From Jiangella anatolica (GTDB lineage: Bacteria; Actinomycetota; Actinomycetes; Jiangellales; Jiangellaceae): a stretch of DNA of 64,000 nucleotides. How positions within the stretch are numbered: position 1 is the stretch's first letter; every line of letters starts with the position of its first letter. Of the stretch, positions 10,366-18,939 are shown piece by piece. The stretch is taken from contig NZ_POTW01000014.1 in the NCBI RefSeq assembly GCF_003236295.1, forward strand, positions 40,527 through 104,526. The letters run 5' to 3'. Below the pieces are notes generated by a model, which searched no databases, was not told where the DNA came from, and was given only the letters and a program-made list of their open reading frames with translations. The translations under genes were made by a program, and so were the position numbers.

Positions 10366-11134
10366 TCAGCTCGTCATCGCCGCACCGACATCGAACTCCG
10401 TGCCGAACGGGTCCGTGATGTTCGCGACCCGCCCGTAGATCGTGTCGTAGGGCTCGGCCGAGGTCCCACCCGCGTCGACCGCTCGCCGCGCCGCCGCATC
10501 GGCGTCGTCCACCTGGAACAAGGTCCCCCAACGGGACTTCGTGGCCTTTGGGTCACCGGTGATGCCGCCGATCTCGTGGCCATCCGGTCTGCGCAGGAAC
10601 GTGAAGTCGAGCTCGGGCATGTCCGGGTTGGCATCCAACGTGTAGCCGAAGACCGCGACGTAGAAGTCGCGCGCGGGCCCGGATTCCGCGGTGACCAGGT
10701 CGTTGCGGAGCAGGGCGTTCGGCTCGTTGACGATCTCGCAGCCGATGTGGGCACCGGCCTGCCACAGTCCACACTGCGCACCGGTGGTGTCCTTGATGAT
10801 CGCCGTCCGGCCCTGGTCCAGCACGTCCATCGGACCGGTGATGATCGAGCCGCCCGCGTCCCGCGCTCGGGCGGCCGCGGCGTCACAGTCATCCGTCGCG
10901 AAGTAGACGTTCCACCAGAAGTCCGTGGCGTCGGGATCGGGGTTCGGCCTGATGGCCGCGACGGGTTTGCCCCGTAGCAAGCACTGGGTGTAGTGGCCGA
11001 ACTCCGCCGGTCCCGCATCGAACTCCCAACCGAACAACGCGGCCGTAGAAGGTCATCGCGCGGTCGAGATCCGGGATGCCCAGGTCGATCCAGGTCGGTG
11101 TGCCAGCCGGCTGCGTGGTGGTCAGCTCGCTCAT
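10366..11134 (-). pseudogene. Two-domain VOC (glyoxalase/bleomycin-resistance fold) protein, single frameshift
   Basis: The start codon at 11134 (MSELTTTQPAGTPTWIDLGI) has a good GGAGAG site. The frame runs to DLDRAMTFYG and then breaks: the DNA reads GGC-CGC-GTT where GGC-GCG-TTG would give GALFGWEFDAG. One extra C near 11041 therefore shifts the frame. After the shift the protein continues as a full two-module VOC protein (CLLRGKPVAAI, GPMDVLDQGRTAIIKD, then a second beta-alpha-beta-beta-beta unit to the stop at 10366). Such proteins include antibiotic-binding and glyoxalase-like members. It is either a recent pseudogene or a sequencing error; the rest of the reading frame is undamaged. Confidence 0.75.
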
Positions 11135-11578
11135 CGTCTCTCCTTGTCGTGTCCCCATCTTGTCCCGCATGACCCCGGAACCTTAAGAGGTCATGTCGCC
11201 CGCGTTCACGGACGCCGGTCCTTCTTCGAGGTCGACGACCTCCAGCGCGGCAGCGATGTCAGGGTGATCCTGGGGCGAGAGCGGTTTGATCTCCCGGGAG
11301 GCGCCTTTCTGCACGCAGGCTTAGTTCGCTGCTGGCGTCGTTGACGACTTCCCGGGGTGAGTCCGTGCGCTGGCTGCCCAGTTGACGAGCTCGCGGCAAG
11401 GTCCGCGTCATCGGCGCACCCGTCATGGGGAAGGGATCGCAGGCTTGCAGATCGCGTTCGCGCCGACACGCGGCGAGACTCCGGAACTCAGGAGTCGCCG
11501 CTCACCGACCGATGCTGACGTGGCCGATGGGCTTGCGTTCCGAAGCGACCCACGGTCGCGACCTGATCAGTCGACGGG
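11135..11578. other. Gap between VOC gene and hydrolase, no supported gene
   Basis: About 440 nt. On the minus strand a GTG-initiated frame (EIKPLSPQDHPDIAAALEVVDLEEG, stop near 11190) looks protein-like in composition, but it is only about 43 codons, has no upstream Shine-Dalgarno and follows a stop codon directly. It is best read as the remnant of a lost gene. Nothing else is supported. Confidence 0.4.
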
Positions 11579-12394
11579 CTACTGGTTGAAGAACGTCTTC
11601 AGTACACGGGCCATGAGTTCGGGGGCGACGACGTGTCCCTGCCCGTCGAGCGTGTGTCGTTCGGTCTGGGGGATGGCAGCGGTTATCGCTTTCGCGGCGC
11701 GGTCGAAGAAGTCGGTCGGGAGGCCCGCGAACTGGGGCTCGGTGGTCGGACCCTCGGTGGTCACCAGGACCGACTGAGTGATGCGGGCAAGTCGGTTCGT
11801 GGGGATCTTGTAGTCATTGAGGATCACGGCGTCCTTGACGAGCGTGTGGGCGAGCGCGACGGACGAGGCCCACATCGGGTGCTGTTTGCCAGCCGCGATG
11901 TCCGCGTCGGGTCCGCCGGTAAGCCTCATGAACAGTTCCAGGAGCTCCTCGTCCCGCCCGGCTTTGTATGCCTCGTGGGTGTCCGCGAGGTACTGATTGA
12001 ACCTCGGCCACTGGTCGTCCCCGATCACGTACGGCACATCCCACACCGCGATCTTGTCGATCGCCGAACCTGCCGCTGCTGCCTCCAGCGCGAGGGCGCC
12101 GCCAGATGAGGCGCCGTACACGTGAGCTGAGCCGCCGGCTGTCGCAATCAGCGCGTCGAGGTCTTCCACCTCCCGCGCCAAGGCGTGCGGCGGTGTATTG
12201 CCGCTGGCGCCCCGGCCGCGTCGTGCGTAATTGTAGACCGTGAAATGGTCGGCAAGGAGCCGGGCCAGCGGCGCGTTCTCAGCGCCGTCGTCTAGGGTGC
12301 CGCCGACGAGGATCACCGCCGGGCCAGTGCCTTTCCGGTCGTAGGCGATCCTCGTACCGTCGGCGGACGTCACACGAAGTGTCATCTCGTTCAC
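11579..12394 (-). CDS. Alpha/beta-fold hydrolase
   Basis: A 271-residue serine hydrolase. The oxyanion segment VILVGGTLDDGA follows strand 3, the nucleophile elbow is GASSG (Ser96), and the catalytic His lies in LDGQGHVVAPE near the C-terminus. The GTG at 12394 has GGAGAGAA closely upstream. There is no signal peptide. In the transposon it lies downstream of the exporter genes in the same orientation, 197 nt away, so it may share their regulation. The substrate is unknown; hydrolases in such cargo often act on an antibiotic or xenobiotic ester, but that is inference. Confidence 0.85.
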   Translation of the reverse strand: MNEMTLRVTSADGTRIAYDRKGTGPAVILVGGTLDDGAENAPLARLLADHFTVYNYARRGRGASGNTPPHALAREVEDLDALIATAGGSAHVYGASSGGALALEAAAAGSAIDKIAVWDVPYVIGDDQWPRFNQYLADTHEAYKAGRDEELLELFMRLTGGPDADIAAGKQHPMWASSVALAHTLVKDAVILNDYKIPTNRLARITQSVLVTTEGPTTEPQFAGLPTDFFDRAAKAITAAIPQTERHTLDGQGHVVAPELMARVLKTFFNQ

Positions 12395-12591
12395 TGCTTC
12401 TCTCCATTTCTCGATGCGTGGTCGTCACCGTCGGAGCATGTCGACCAGGATTGAGTCACGTGGGCTGCCCCCTCCGTCACTTGCGCTTCGGGCCGGTTTC
12501 GGGAGTTCCGGGCTTGGTGCCGGTGATGGCGTTGGCCGAGTGGGCCGGGTTGTCGGAGTTGATTTCGACCAAGTGCTCGCGGCAGCGGCAT

Positions 12592-13437
12592 CTACTTCTT
12601 GTTGCGGTAGAGGACCATGGTGATGGGACCGAACACCGCGACGAGAAGTACGGACGATACGAGCACCCAGCCGATTTCCCCGGCGGGCACCGAGCCGTGC
12701 ATCAGGCCGCGTACCACGGTCGCCAGGTGGGTGATCGGGTTGACCTCGATGACCGCCTGCAACCAGCCGGGCATCGTCTTCGGGTCCACGAAGATGTTGC
12801 TCACGAACGTCAGCGGGAACATCACCGTCATGCTGACCCCCGCCACCGAGTTCGGCGTGCGCAGGATCAGGCTGAGCATCGTCCACAGCCACGACAGGCA
12901 GAACGAGAACACCAGCAGCAGCACCACCGAGAGCACCACCCCGACGGCGCCACCCTCCTGCCGGAACCCTAGGACCAGTCCGAGCGTGATCACGATCGTC
13001 GAGCCGATCGAGTAGCGCACCAGATCGCCGAGCAGGGCGCCGACCAGCGGCGATGGTCGCCACACCGGAAGTGACCTGAACCTGTCGAACACCCCCTTCT
13101 GGATGTCGGTGTTCAGCGTGATGCCAGTGTTCATGGTGATCATGACGTTCGCCTGCACCAGGATGCCCGGCAGCAGGAACTGCAGGTACTCCTGAGTCGA
13201 CCCGGCGAGCGCGCCACCGAACAGGTAGGTGAACATCAGCGTGAACATGATCGGGAACATAGTCACGTCGACGAGCTGCTCCGGGACGTGTTTGATCTTC
13301 AGCAAAGCGCGCCAGCCGAATGTCAACGAGGTGAGCACCGGGCCGGGGCGAGACGGCCGCTCGCCGGCCAACAGCACAGTGCGCAGCGCGTCCTCGGTGA
13401 CCGGCGCCGACGCCTGCTCCGCGGACGTGGCATTCAT
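12592..13437 (-). CDS. ABC-2 type permease, DrrB-like drug exporter subunit
   Basis: A 281-residue inner-membrane protein with about six helices starting near residue 57 ([22 protein letters not shown]). The segment [34 protein letters not shown] is the conserved cytoplasmic/coupling region of DrrB-family daunorubicin-resistance permeases. The C-terminal half carries [31 protein letters not shown], also family-typical. Its ATG overlaps the stop of the ATPase gene (ATGA), so the pair is translationally coupled. It forms the membrane channel of a two-gene exporter. Confidence 0.92.
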   Translation of the reverse strand: MNATSAEQASAPVTEDALRTVLLAGERPSRPGPVLTSLTFGWRALLKIKHVPEQLVDVTMFPIMFTLMFTYLFGGALAGSTQEYLQFLLPGILVQANVMITMNTGITLNTDIQKGVFDRFRSLPVWRPSPLVGALLGDLVRYSIGSTIVITLGLVLGFRQEGGAVGVVLSVVLLLVFSFCLSWLWTMLSLILRTPNSVAGVSMTVMFPLTFVSNIFVDPKTMPGWLQAVIEVNPITHLATVVRGLMHGSVPAGEIGWVLVSSVLLVAVFGPITMVLYRNKK

Positions 13438-14399
13438 GCGGCATCCTCCTCGGGTGTCTCCTCGGCGTCGTGTCCGGTCAGGGCGAGGAACACCTCGTCC
13501 AGGCTCGGCTGACCGAGCGCGAACTCGGTAACGTCGATGCCGCTGCGGGACAGCTCGGCCAGGGAACGGGCGACCCGCTCGGGGTCGGAGATCCGCGCGG
13601 ACAGCGCGGCCGGGTCAGCGGACGGCTCGGCCGGCACCTCGAGGACGCCGGCGAGGACCCGCTCGGCCTCGGCCCGCTGCTCGGGCGCACGTAGCCGTAC
13701 GTGCAGCGAGCCGGCGCCGACCGATGCCTTGAGCTCGCCGCTCGAGCCCTCGGCGATCACCTTCCCGTGGTCGATCACCGCTATCCGGTCGGCCAGCTGG
13801 TCGGCCTCGTCGAGGTACTGCGTGGTCAGTAACACGGTGGCGCCCTCGGCGACCATGCCCCTGACGATCTCCCAGACCTGGTTCCTGTTGCGCGGGTCGA
13901 GCCCGGTCGTGGGCTCGTCGAGGAAGATCAATTCGGGGGTGACGACCAGGCTCGCCGCGATGTCGATGCGCCTGCGCATCCCGCCGGAGTACTTCTTCAC
14001 CTGCCGGTCGGCCGCCTCGGCAAGACCGAACGCGTCGAGCAGGTCGGCCGCCCGCTCCCTGCCTCGGCGGCGTGAGTAGCCGCGCAGTCTGGCGAGCAGC
14101 AACAGGTTCTCCACCCCGGTGAGGTCCTCGTCGACCGACGCGAACTGCCCGGTGAGGCCCACCCTGCTCCGCACCGCCCGGGCGTCACGCACGACGTCGT
14201 AGCCGAGCACTTGCGCCTCTCCGGCGTCGGGGCGCAGGAGCGTGGCCAGCATGCGGATCGCGGTGGTCTTGCCCGCCCCGTTCGGACCGAGCACGCCGTA
14301 CACGCCCCCGGCGCTCACGGCCAGGTCCACACCGGCGACCGCGTGGGTCTTGCCAAAGCTCTTCTTCAACCCTCTCGTCTCGATCGCGAGCTCTCCCAT
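13434..14399 (-). CDS. ABC ATPase, DrrA-like drug exporter subunit
   Basis: A 321-residue ATPase: Walker [11 protein letters not shown]-loop [20 protein letters not shown], signature YSGGMRRR, Walker [15 protein letters not shown] and the H-loop region [18 protein letters not shown]. The C-terminal 100 residues ([34 protein letters not shown]) are the DrrA-type regulatory extension. With the DrrB-like permease it should export a hydrophobic drug. Two operator-like repeats lie directly upstream. The substrate is not predictable from sequence. Confidence 0.93.
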   Translation of the reverse strand: MGELAIETRGLKKSFGKTHAVAGVDLAVSAGGVYGVLGPNGAGKTTAIRMLATLLRPDAGEAQVLGYDVVRDARAVRSRVGLTGQFASVDEDLTGVENLLLLARLRGYSRRRGRERAADLLDAFGLAEAADRQVKKYSGGMRRRIDIAASLVVTPELIFLDEPTTGLDPRNRNQVWEIVRGMVAEGATVLLTTQYLDEADQLADRIAVIDHGKVIAEGSSGELKASVGAGSLHVRLRAPEQRAEAERVLAGVLEVPAEPSADPAALSARISDPERVARSLAELSRSGIDVTEFALGQPSLDEVFLALTGHDAEETPEEDAA

Positions 14400-14443
14400 G
14401 GGTTCGATTCCTTCTCTCGGTGATGCGAACGGATTGGTTGAGC

Positions 14444-14505
14444 CTAGTCAAGTTTGATTACTTGGCCAGAGTGCACGAGGGGGAGCGTCTAGTCAAGTTT
14501 GATTA
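14444..14505. promoter_or_regulatory. Two identical 17-bp operator-like repeats between padR and the exporter genes
   Basis: CTAGTCAAGTTTGATTA occurs at 14444-14460 and again, base for base, at 14489-14505 (45 nt apart start to start). Each copy is itself a near-palindrome around TCAA-GT-TTGA. The first lies about 45 nt upstream of the DrrA-like start codon, the second overlaps the padR stop codon. Position and symmetry fit PadR dimers binding here to repress the exporter. A weaker resembling sequence (CAACAAGTTCAATC, about 15141-15154) lies upstream of padR. Confidence 0.7.
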
Positions 14506-15096
14506 GGAGCGCATCTTGAGGTGATCGGGGACCGTTCGCCACGAACCCGGATCATCGGCCATCGTGTAGGCGCCCTCAGACAGTCGTTTGCTCAGGCTCT
14601 TCGCCCACTCCAGTTCGGTGCGTGCGTGTTCCGCCCACAGTTCGGCCTGCTCGCGGACGTGCTCGGGGATGTCCCGATTGGGGTGCTCCCGCCACTCGTC
14701 CTGCACTACGAGCTCCGCTTCCAGGCGCGCGACCCGCTCGCTAACGTGCGCGATGGCATCTGACCTGGTCAGCATGGGCAACATGGCGATGGACGCGTTG
14801 AGCATGTCCGGGTCGTGGGTGCGCCGCAGACCGTCGCGGACCAGTTCGACTATCTCGTCACGTCCCCGAGGTGTCGCGCGGTACAGAACGCGCGCCGGCC
14901 CGGAGTTGCCCGGCTCGGCGTGTTCGGTGAGGAAGCCATCAGCCGCCGCCTTCTTCAGCGCGTGATAAACCGAGCCGGGCTTGATCTTGGCCCAAGTCTC
15001 CGCACCCCAGCTCTGCAGTTCGGACCGCACCTGGTAGCCATGCGCGCCGCCGGAGAGGTGCACGATGCCGAGTACCAGGAGCTTCGTCGCCGACAT
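14503..15096 (-). CDS. PadR-family transcriptional regulator
   Basis: A 197-residue repressor-type regulator starting MSATKLLVLGIVHLSGGAHG, the usual PadR opening. The winged helix continues through YQVRSELQSWGAETWAKIKPGSVYHALKKAAADGFL, and a C-terminal helical dimerisation region of the PadR_C type follows. The ATG at 15096 has a perfect GGAGGT; a longer frame to 15195 is rejected. It precedes the DrrAB-like genes in the same direction, the arrangement known from ligand-responsive PadR repressors of multidrug exporters. The drug exported is probably also its inducer (inference). Confidence 0.9.
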   Translation of the reverse strand: MSATKLLVLGIVHLSGGAHGYQVRSELQSWGAETWAKIKPGSVYHALKKAAADGFLTEHAEPGNSGPARVLYRATPRGRDEIVELVRDGLRRTHDPDMLNASIAMLPMLTRSDAIAHVSERVARLEAELVVQDEWREHPNRDIPEHVREQAELWAEHARTELEWAKSLSKRLSEGAYTMADDPGSWRTVPDHLKMRS

Positions 15097-15215
15097 GCGC
15101 CCACCTCCGCTCAATCTGCTCGGACTCGCTCCGCGCTGCTCAACAAGTTCAATCGCCTCGGCAGCCAGCGCAAGCGCTGCCTGCGCTCGGTTCACTCACT
15201 TGTAGGCTCGAGCAT

Positions 15216-15484
15216 ATGAGCATCCCGGTACTGACCACGGTGAGCACGCCGAACCCGATGCGTGGCTGACCGTGCCGGAGGCGGCGACATTGCGCGATCT
15301 GGTGTTCGCCGGTGCGGCGCTGCACGACGCCGTCGAGCGGGCAGACACCGAGGTGGCGGGCGATACCACGCGACTCGCCGCACTGCTGCGCTGCTTTCCC
15401 GCACCCGTGCGGTATCCGGCGCCACAGGACCCCCGGCCACCGGATCCCGTGTCGCCGGGCCCCGTTTCGCCTAGCGCCGAGTGA
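15216..15484 (+). pseudogene. Possible small frameshifted gene of unknown function
   Basis: An ATG at 15216 begins MSIPVLTT; a one-base shift near 15240 would join it to a coding-like frame (GEHAEPDAWLTVPEAATLRDLVFAGAALHDAVERAD) that ends at 15484. As it stands the first frame stops after 17 codons, and the second has only a GTG at 15272. I do not recognise the product. It is divergent from padR. Composition and helix-like periodicity suggest a real ancestral gene, but support is weak. Confidence 0.3.
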
Positions 15485-15779
15485 CCGAACGCCGAACACC
15501 CGGATCCCGCCGTCAGCGCAAGAAGTCGTCGGGGGTGAGCGGCAGTCCGCGGACCCCGGACACCGGTGGCGAGGTTACGCCGGCCGACAGTTCAGACTCC
15601 GCGGGCTCGCGGAACTCATCGCCGAGACGACGATGCACCACTTGGATAGCGACCCGCAGCTCAACGCCTGGCGCTGGTCCACGACCGAGCATGATCGACT
15701 TGTTGCAGTAGCCCATCCCCTTACGGACGCAGATGCGAGCGGCCCGGTCCGGCGTCGATAGCTCTGATTAGCGTGCCTC
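15485..15779. other. Gap before the transposase, no supported gene
   Basis: Nearly 300 nt. A minus-strand frame at 15513-15716 (MGYCNKSIMLGRGPAPG) and two plus-strand frames overlap here, none with a ribosome binding site or recognisable family. The transposase promoter should be in this stretch; I see no clear hexamers. Confidence 0.4.
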
Positions 15780-18767
15780 ATGCCGGTTCGGTTCCTGTCC
15801 GATGCCGAACTCGCGCGGCTCAGCGGCTGGCCGGAGAGCGTCGCCGACGAGGATCTGGTCACGTTTTTCACGCTGACCGCGGACGACGTGACGTGGCTCA
15901 GCGCGAACGTGCGGCCGGAGAACCGGCTGGGATTTGCCGCCCAGCTGTGCACGCTGCCCTGGCTGGGCTGGATTCCGGACGAGCTCATCGGATGCTGGCT
16001 GCGGTGGGCCGGCTCGCCGACCGGCTGGCGATCGCCGAAGGCGACGTCGCCGGATTGCTCAGTTCCTACGGCGGCTGGGAAGGCCGCACCCGACGCGACC
16101 ACCGCGCGCTGGTACTGGCCCGCCTCGGCTGGCATACGTCCAGCGCTGGTGACCGCAAGCAACTCGACGTGTTCCTGTTCGCCCGGGCGCTGGAACACGA
16201 CGCGCCGAGCGTCCTGATCCAATTCGCCTGCGACTGGCTGCGCAGCGAACGCATCGTTCGCCCCTCGGTCGATGTGCTCTCACGACGCGTTGCGGCTGCG
16301 CGTGACGGTGCCCACACGGAGACCTACCACCGGCTGGCGCCGCTGCTAGCCGCGCCGCGGCCGACCGCACTGAACCGGCTGTTGGAGGTCGACGACGAAC
16401 TGGGCATGACCCGACTGGCATGGCTGCGGCGCGGGGCGACCGCAGCCACTCCCGAAGTGCTCAAGGCAGAGCTGGCCAAGCTGGAGTTCCTACGCGGTCA
16501 TGGCGCCGATCAATTGGACCTCTCAGCGATTCCGGCCGGGCGCCGACGGCTTCTGGCTGACACGGGACGCCGGTCCACCAATCAGGCGCTTCAACGTGCG
16601 GGCATCGACCGCCGGTACCCGATCTTGCTGGCGACGCTGGCCGAAACCTACGTCGAGGTCCTCGACGAACTCGTGCAGCTGCTCGACCAGGCACTGGCCG
16701 GCGCGGACTCCCGCGCACGCCACGAGCTGTCCCAACGCATCGTGGACCGTGCAAAGGTCGAGATCGACCGTGGGCGACTGTTGGACGAAGTGCTCGACAT
16801 CCTCGCCGACCCGGCCGTGTCCGACATCGACGCCGGGCGACTGGTCCGGAACCGGATCGGGATGTCACGGCTGCAAGCCGCTCGCCGGCCAGTGACAGAA
16901 CGCGAACCGCGCGATCACGGCCATTTCGATCTGCTCGCCGCCCGCTACAAGTACCTGCGGACCTTCACACCGGCGGTGATCGCGGCGCTGCCGCTGACCG
17001 GCAACACTTCCAGTCCTGATGTCGCCGCGCTGCTGGACGCGGTGCAGGTGTTGCGCGAGCTGAACGCGGCCGGCCGCACGAGCGTCCCCGAACGGGCCAC
17101 CACCGACGTGGCGACCTCGTTCGTACCGGCCCGCTGGCGCGGCTACCTGGCGGCCAGCCGCGGGCAAGGCCGCGGGGCCACCTACCGGCACTTCTGGGAA
17201 CTCAGCGTGCTGTACGGCGTGCAGGCCCGGCTGCGCTCGGGCGACATGTGGGTGCCCGGCTCGCGCCGCTACACCGACCCGACCACGTTACTCATCCCGC
17301 TCGAGCAGTGGGTGACGCAGCGCGAGGACTTCTGCGCAGTCACCGGCACCGACCCCGATCCTGCCCATCAGCTGCACCGCCTTGAGGACGACCTACACGC
17401 CGCGATGACCGATCTGGAGCGCGTGTTGTCCGACCCGGCCAGCGACGGCCTGGCCCGTGTCGGCGCGGACGGTGACCTGATCGTGTCCCCGCTGCCCGCC
17501 GAGCAGGCGCCGGCCGAAGGAACTGCCCTGGCGGAGGCAGTAGCCGCCCGACTTCCTCAGATCCATCTCCCCGAGTTGCTCATCGAGGTCGACCGCGACA
17601 CCCGGTTCAGCGAGGCGTTCACGCACGCAGGCGGCGCCCAGCCGCGCAACCTGACCTGATTCGTAATCTGTATGCCTCGGTGCTCGCCTACGCCTGCAAC
17701 CTCGGCTACGCCGGCATGGCCGATGCCTCCGGCATCTCCGCAGACACCCTGGCCTGGACCTCGCAGTGGTACCTGCGCCAGGACACCCTGCGCGAGGCGA
17801 ACGCCCGCCTCGTCAACGCACACCACGCCCACCCGCTCGCGCGCATGTGGGGCGGCGGGACGCTGTCGTCCTCGGATGGGCAGCGGTTCCCGCAACGCGG
17901 ACGAAGCCTCACCGCCGGGCCCTGTCGCGGTATTTCCTCGACGAGGGCACCACCACCTACACCCACGTCTCCGATCAGCACTCCACCTACGGCACCAAGG
18001 TCATCCCGACCACCTGGCGCGAAGCGGTCGCCGTGCTCGATGAGATCTTCGGCAATCCCACTGACCTGCCGATCGCCGAGCACACCACCGACACCGCCGG
18101 CCAGACCCTGGCCACGTTCGCGATCTTCAACTTGGCCGGCTGCAGCTCTACCGCCTCGGTGCCGGGTCATCGTGGCGCGCCCGCTATCCGCATGCTGGGC
18201 AGCTGCTGACCCAGCCGATCCAGACTCAGCTGATCGCCGACCATTGGAACGACCTGCTGCGCCTCGTCGGGTCAATGAAGTTCGGGCACACCACTGCGAG
18301 TCTGCTGATCGCGAAACTGCACGCGAGCAGCCGACAGAATTCGCTCGCCCGCGCGTTGCAGGAGTACGGCCGGCTGGTCCGCACCATCTACCTGTGCCGC
18401 TATGTCGCCGACCAAGAGCTCCGGCGTCGCGTACGCCGCCAGCTGAACAAGGGCGAAAGTCTGCACGCGCTGCGACCTGTTCTTCGCCCGCCAGGGCCAT
18501 GTCCGACGCCGCCATCTTGATGACCAGGTCGACCAGGCCCTGTGTCTGACCCTCGTCACCAACGCCGCAGTGCTCTGGACCACGACCTACCTCGGCGACG
18601 CGCTCGACGCCCTACGTGCCGGCGGTTACCCCGTCGCCGACGAAGACGCCGCACACTTGACGCCCGCGCAGCACGATCGCATCAACTTCTACGGCACCTA
18701 CGCCTTCGACCTCGAAACCGAGCTCCAGCGCGAAGGACGCCGCCCTCTCCGCTCGCCTGCGGCCTGA
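15780..18767 (+). pseudogene. tnpA: Tn3-family transposase (TnpA), broken by about five frameshifts
   Basis: The N-terminus MPVRFLSDAELARLSGWPES with FTLTADDVTWL and RLGFAAQLCTLPWLGW is the DUF4158 end-binding domain. The frame shifts near 15,990, runs to 17,659 where a missing C turns ACC-CTG-ATT into ACC-TGA, resumes with LAYACNLGYAGMADASG, shifts near 17,916 into RALSRYFLDEGTTTYTHVSDQHSTYGTK, and again near 18,140 and 18,472. The catalytic landmarks are readable across frames: Asp in VSDQHSTYG, Asp in EHTTDTAGQT, Glu in LNKGESLHAL. The end, INFYGTYAFDLE...LRP, is the normal TnpA C-terminus. A short segment after NLAG also appears deleted. With this many lesions it cannot encode an active enzyme. 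Confidence 0.9.
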
Positions 18768-18785
18768 CCGACACCGTCGTCGTGA

Positions 18786-18820
18786 AGGGACCAGATTCGT
18801 TCCGCTGCTAAGACGACCCC
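18786..18820 (-). repeat. Right terminal inverted repeat of the Tn3-family element
   Basis: Read from 18820 leftward: GGGGTCGTCTTAGCAGCGGA, then ACGAATCTGGTCCCT. It matches the left repeat at 31 of 35 positions and lies just after the TnpA C-terminal codons, the usual placement in Tn3 elements. Confidence 0.88.
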
Positions 18821-18825
18821 TTCTC
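18821..18825. repeat. 5-bp target site duplication, right copy (TTCTC)
   Basis: Identical to the five bases at 9038-9042 on the other side of the transposon. Confidence 0.85.
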
Positions 18826-18835
18826 CGGGCCGTTC

Positions 18836-18922
18836 CGTCACCTGATCGTCTCCACCATGTGGACGCGAAACGATCAGGTGACGCAGCCCACGACGAAGCG
18901 GGGCGTGACGTCACCTGATCGT
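18836..18922. repeat. Array of three 14-bp repeats (CGTCACCTGATCGT) right of the transposon
   Basis: Forward copy at 18836-18849, perfect reverse complement at 18870-18883, forward copy again at 18909-18922. The first two can form a 14-bp stem with a 20-nt loop, the last two another stem. With copy 1 left of the transposon, the ancestral site held four alternating copies in roughly 120 nt between two convergent operons. Bidirectional termination or a REP-like role are both possible. Confidence 0.7.
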
Positions 18923-18939
18923 TTGCCGGCAGCCGCGTC

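Larger units (their letters stand above)
9043..18820. mobile_element. Tn3-family transposon, 9,778 bp, decayed, carrying a drug-exporter cargo
   Basis: The boundaries are set by inverted repeats starting GGGGTCG at 9043 and at 18820 on the other strand (31 of the first 35 bases agree), flanked by TTCTC on both sides. Inside are a serine resolvase at the left end, a Tn3-type transposase at the right end transcribed toward the right boundary, and between them a minus-strand cargo of padR, drrA-like and drrB-like genes, an alpha/beta hydrolase and a VOC gene. Both recombination genes and the VOC gene carry frameshifts, while the exporter block is intact. The element is thus probably immobile without help, yet its cargo may still function. 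GC content is visibly lower and more variable than in the flanking chromosome. Confidence 0.9.

Noticed and set aside
12395..12591. Coding-like stretch REHLVEINSDNPAHSANAITG between drrB and the hydrolase
   Set aside because: It has no start codon in frame and ends after about 35 codons. It could be a fragment of a lost gene but cannot be supported.
9015..18922. The CGTCACCTGATCGT copies as a CRISPR array
   Set aside because: Only four copies of 14 bp, in alternating orientation, with unequal spacing and no cas genes. CRISPR repeats are longer and direct.
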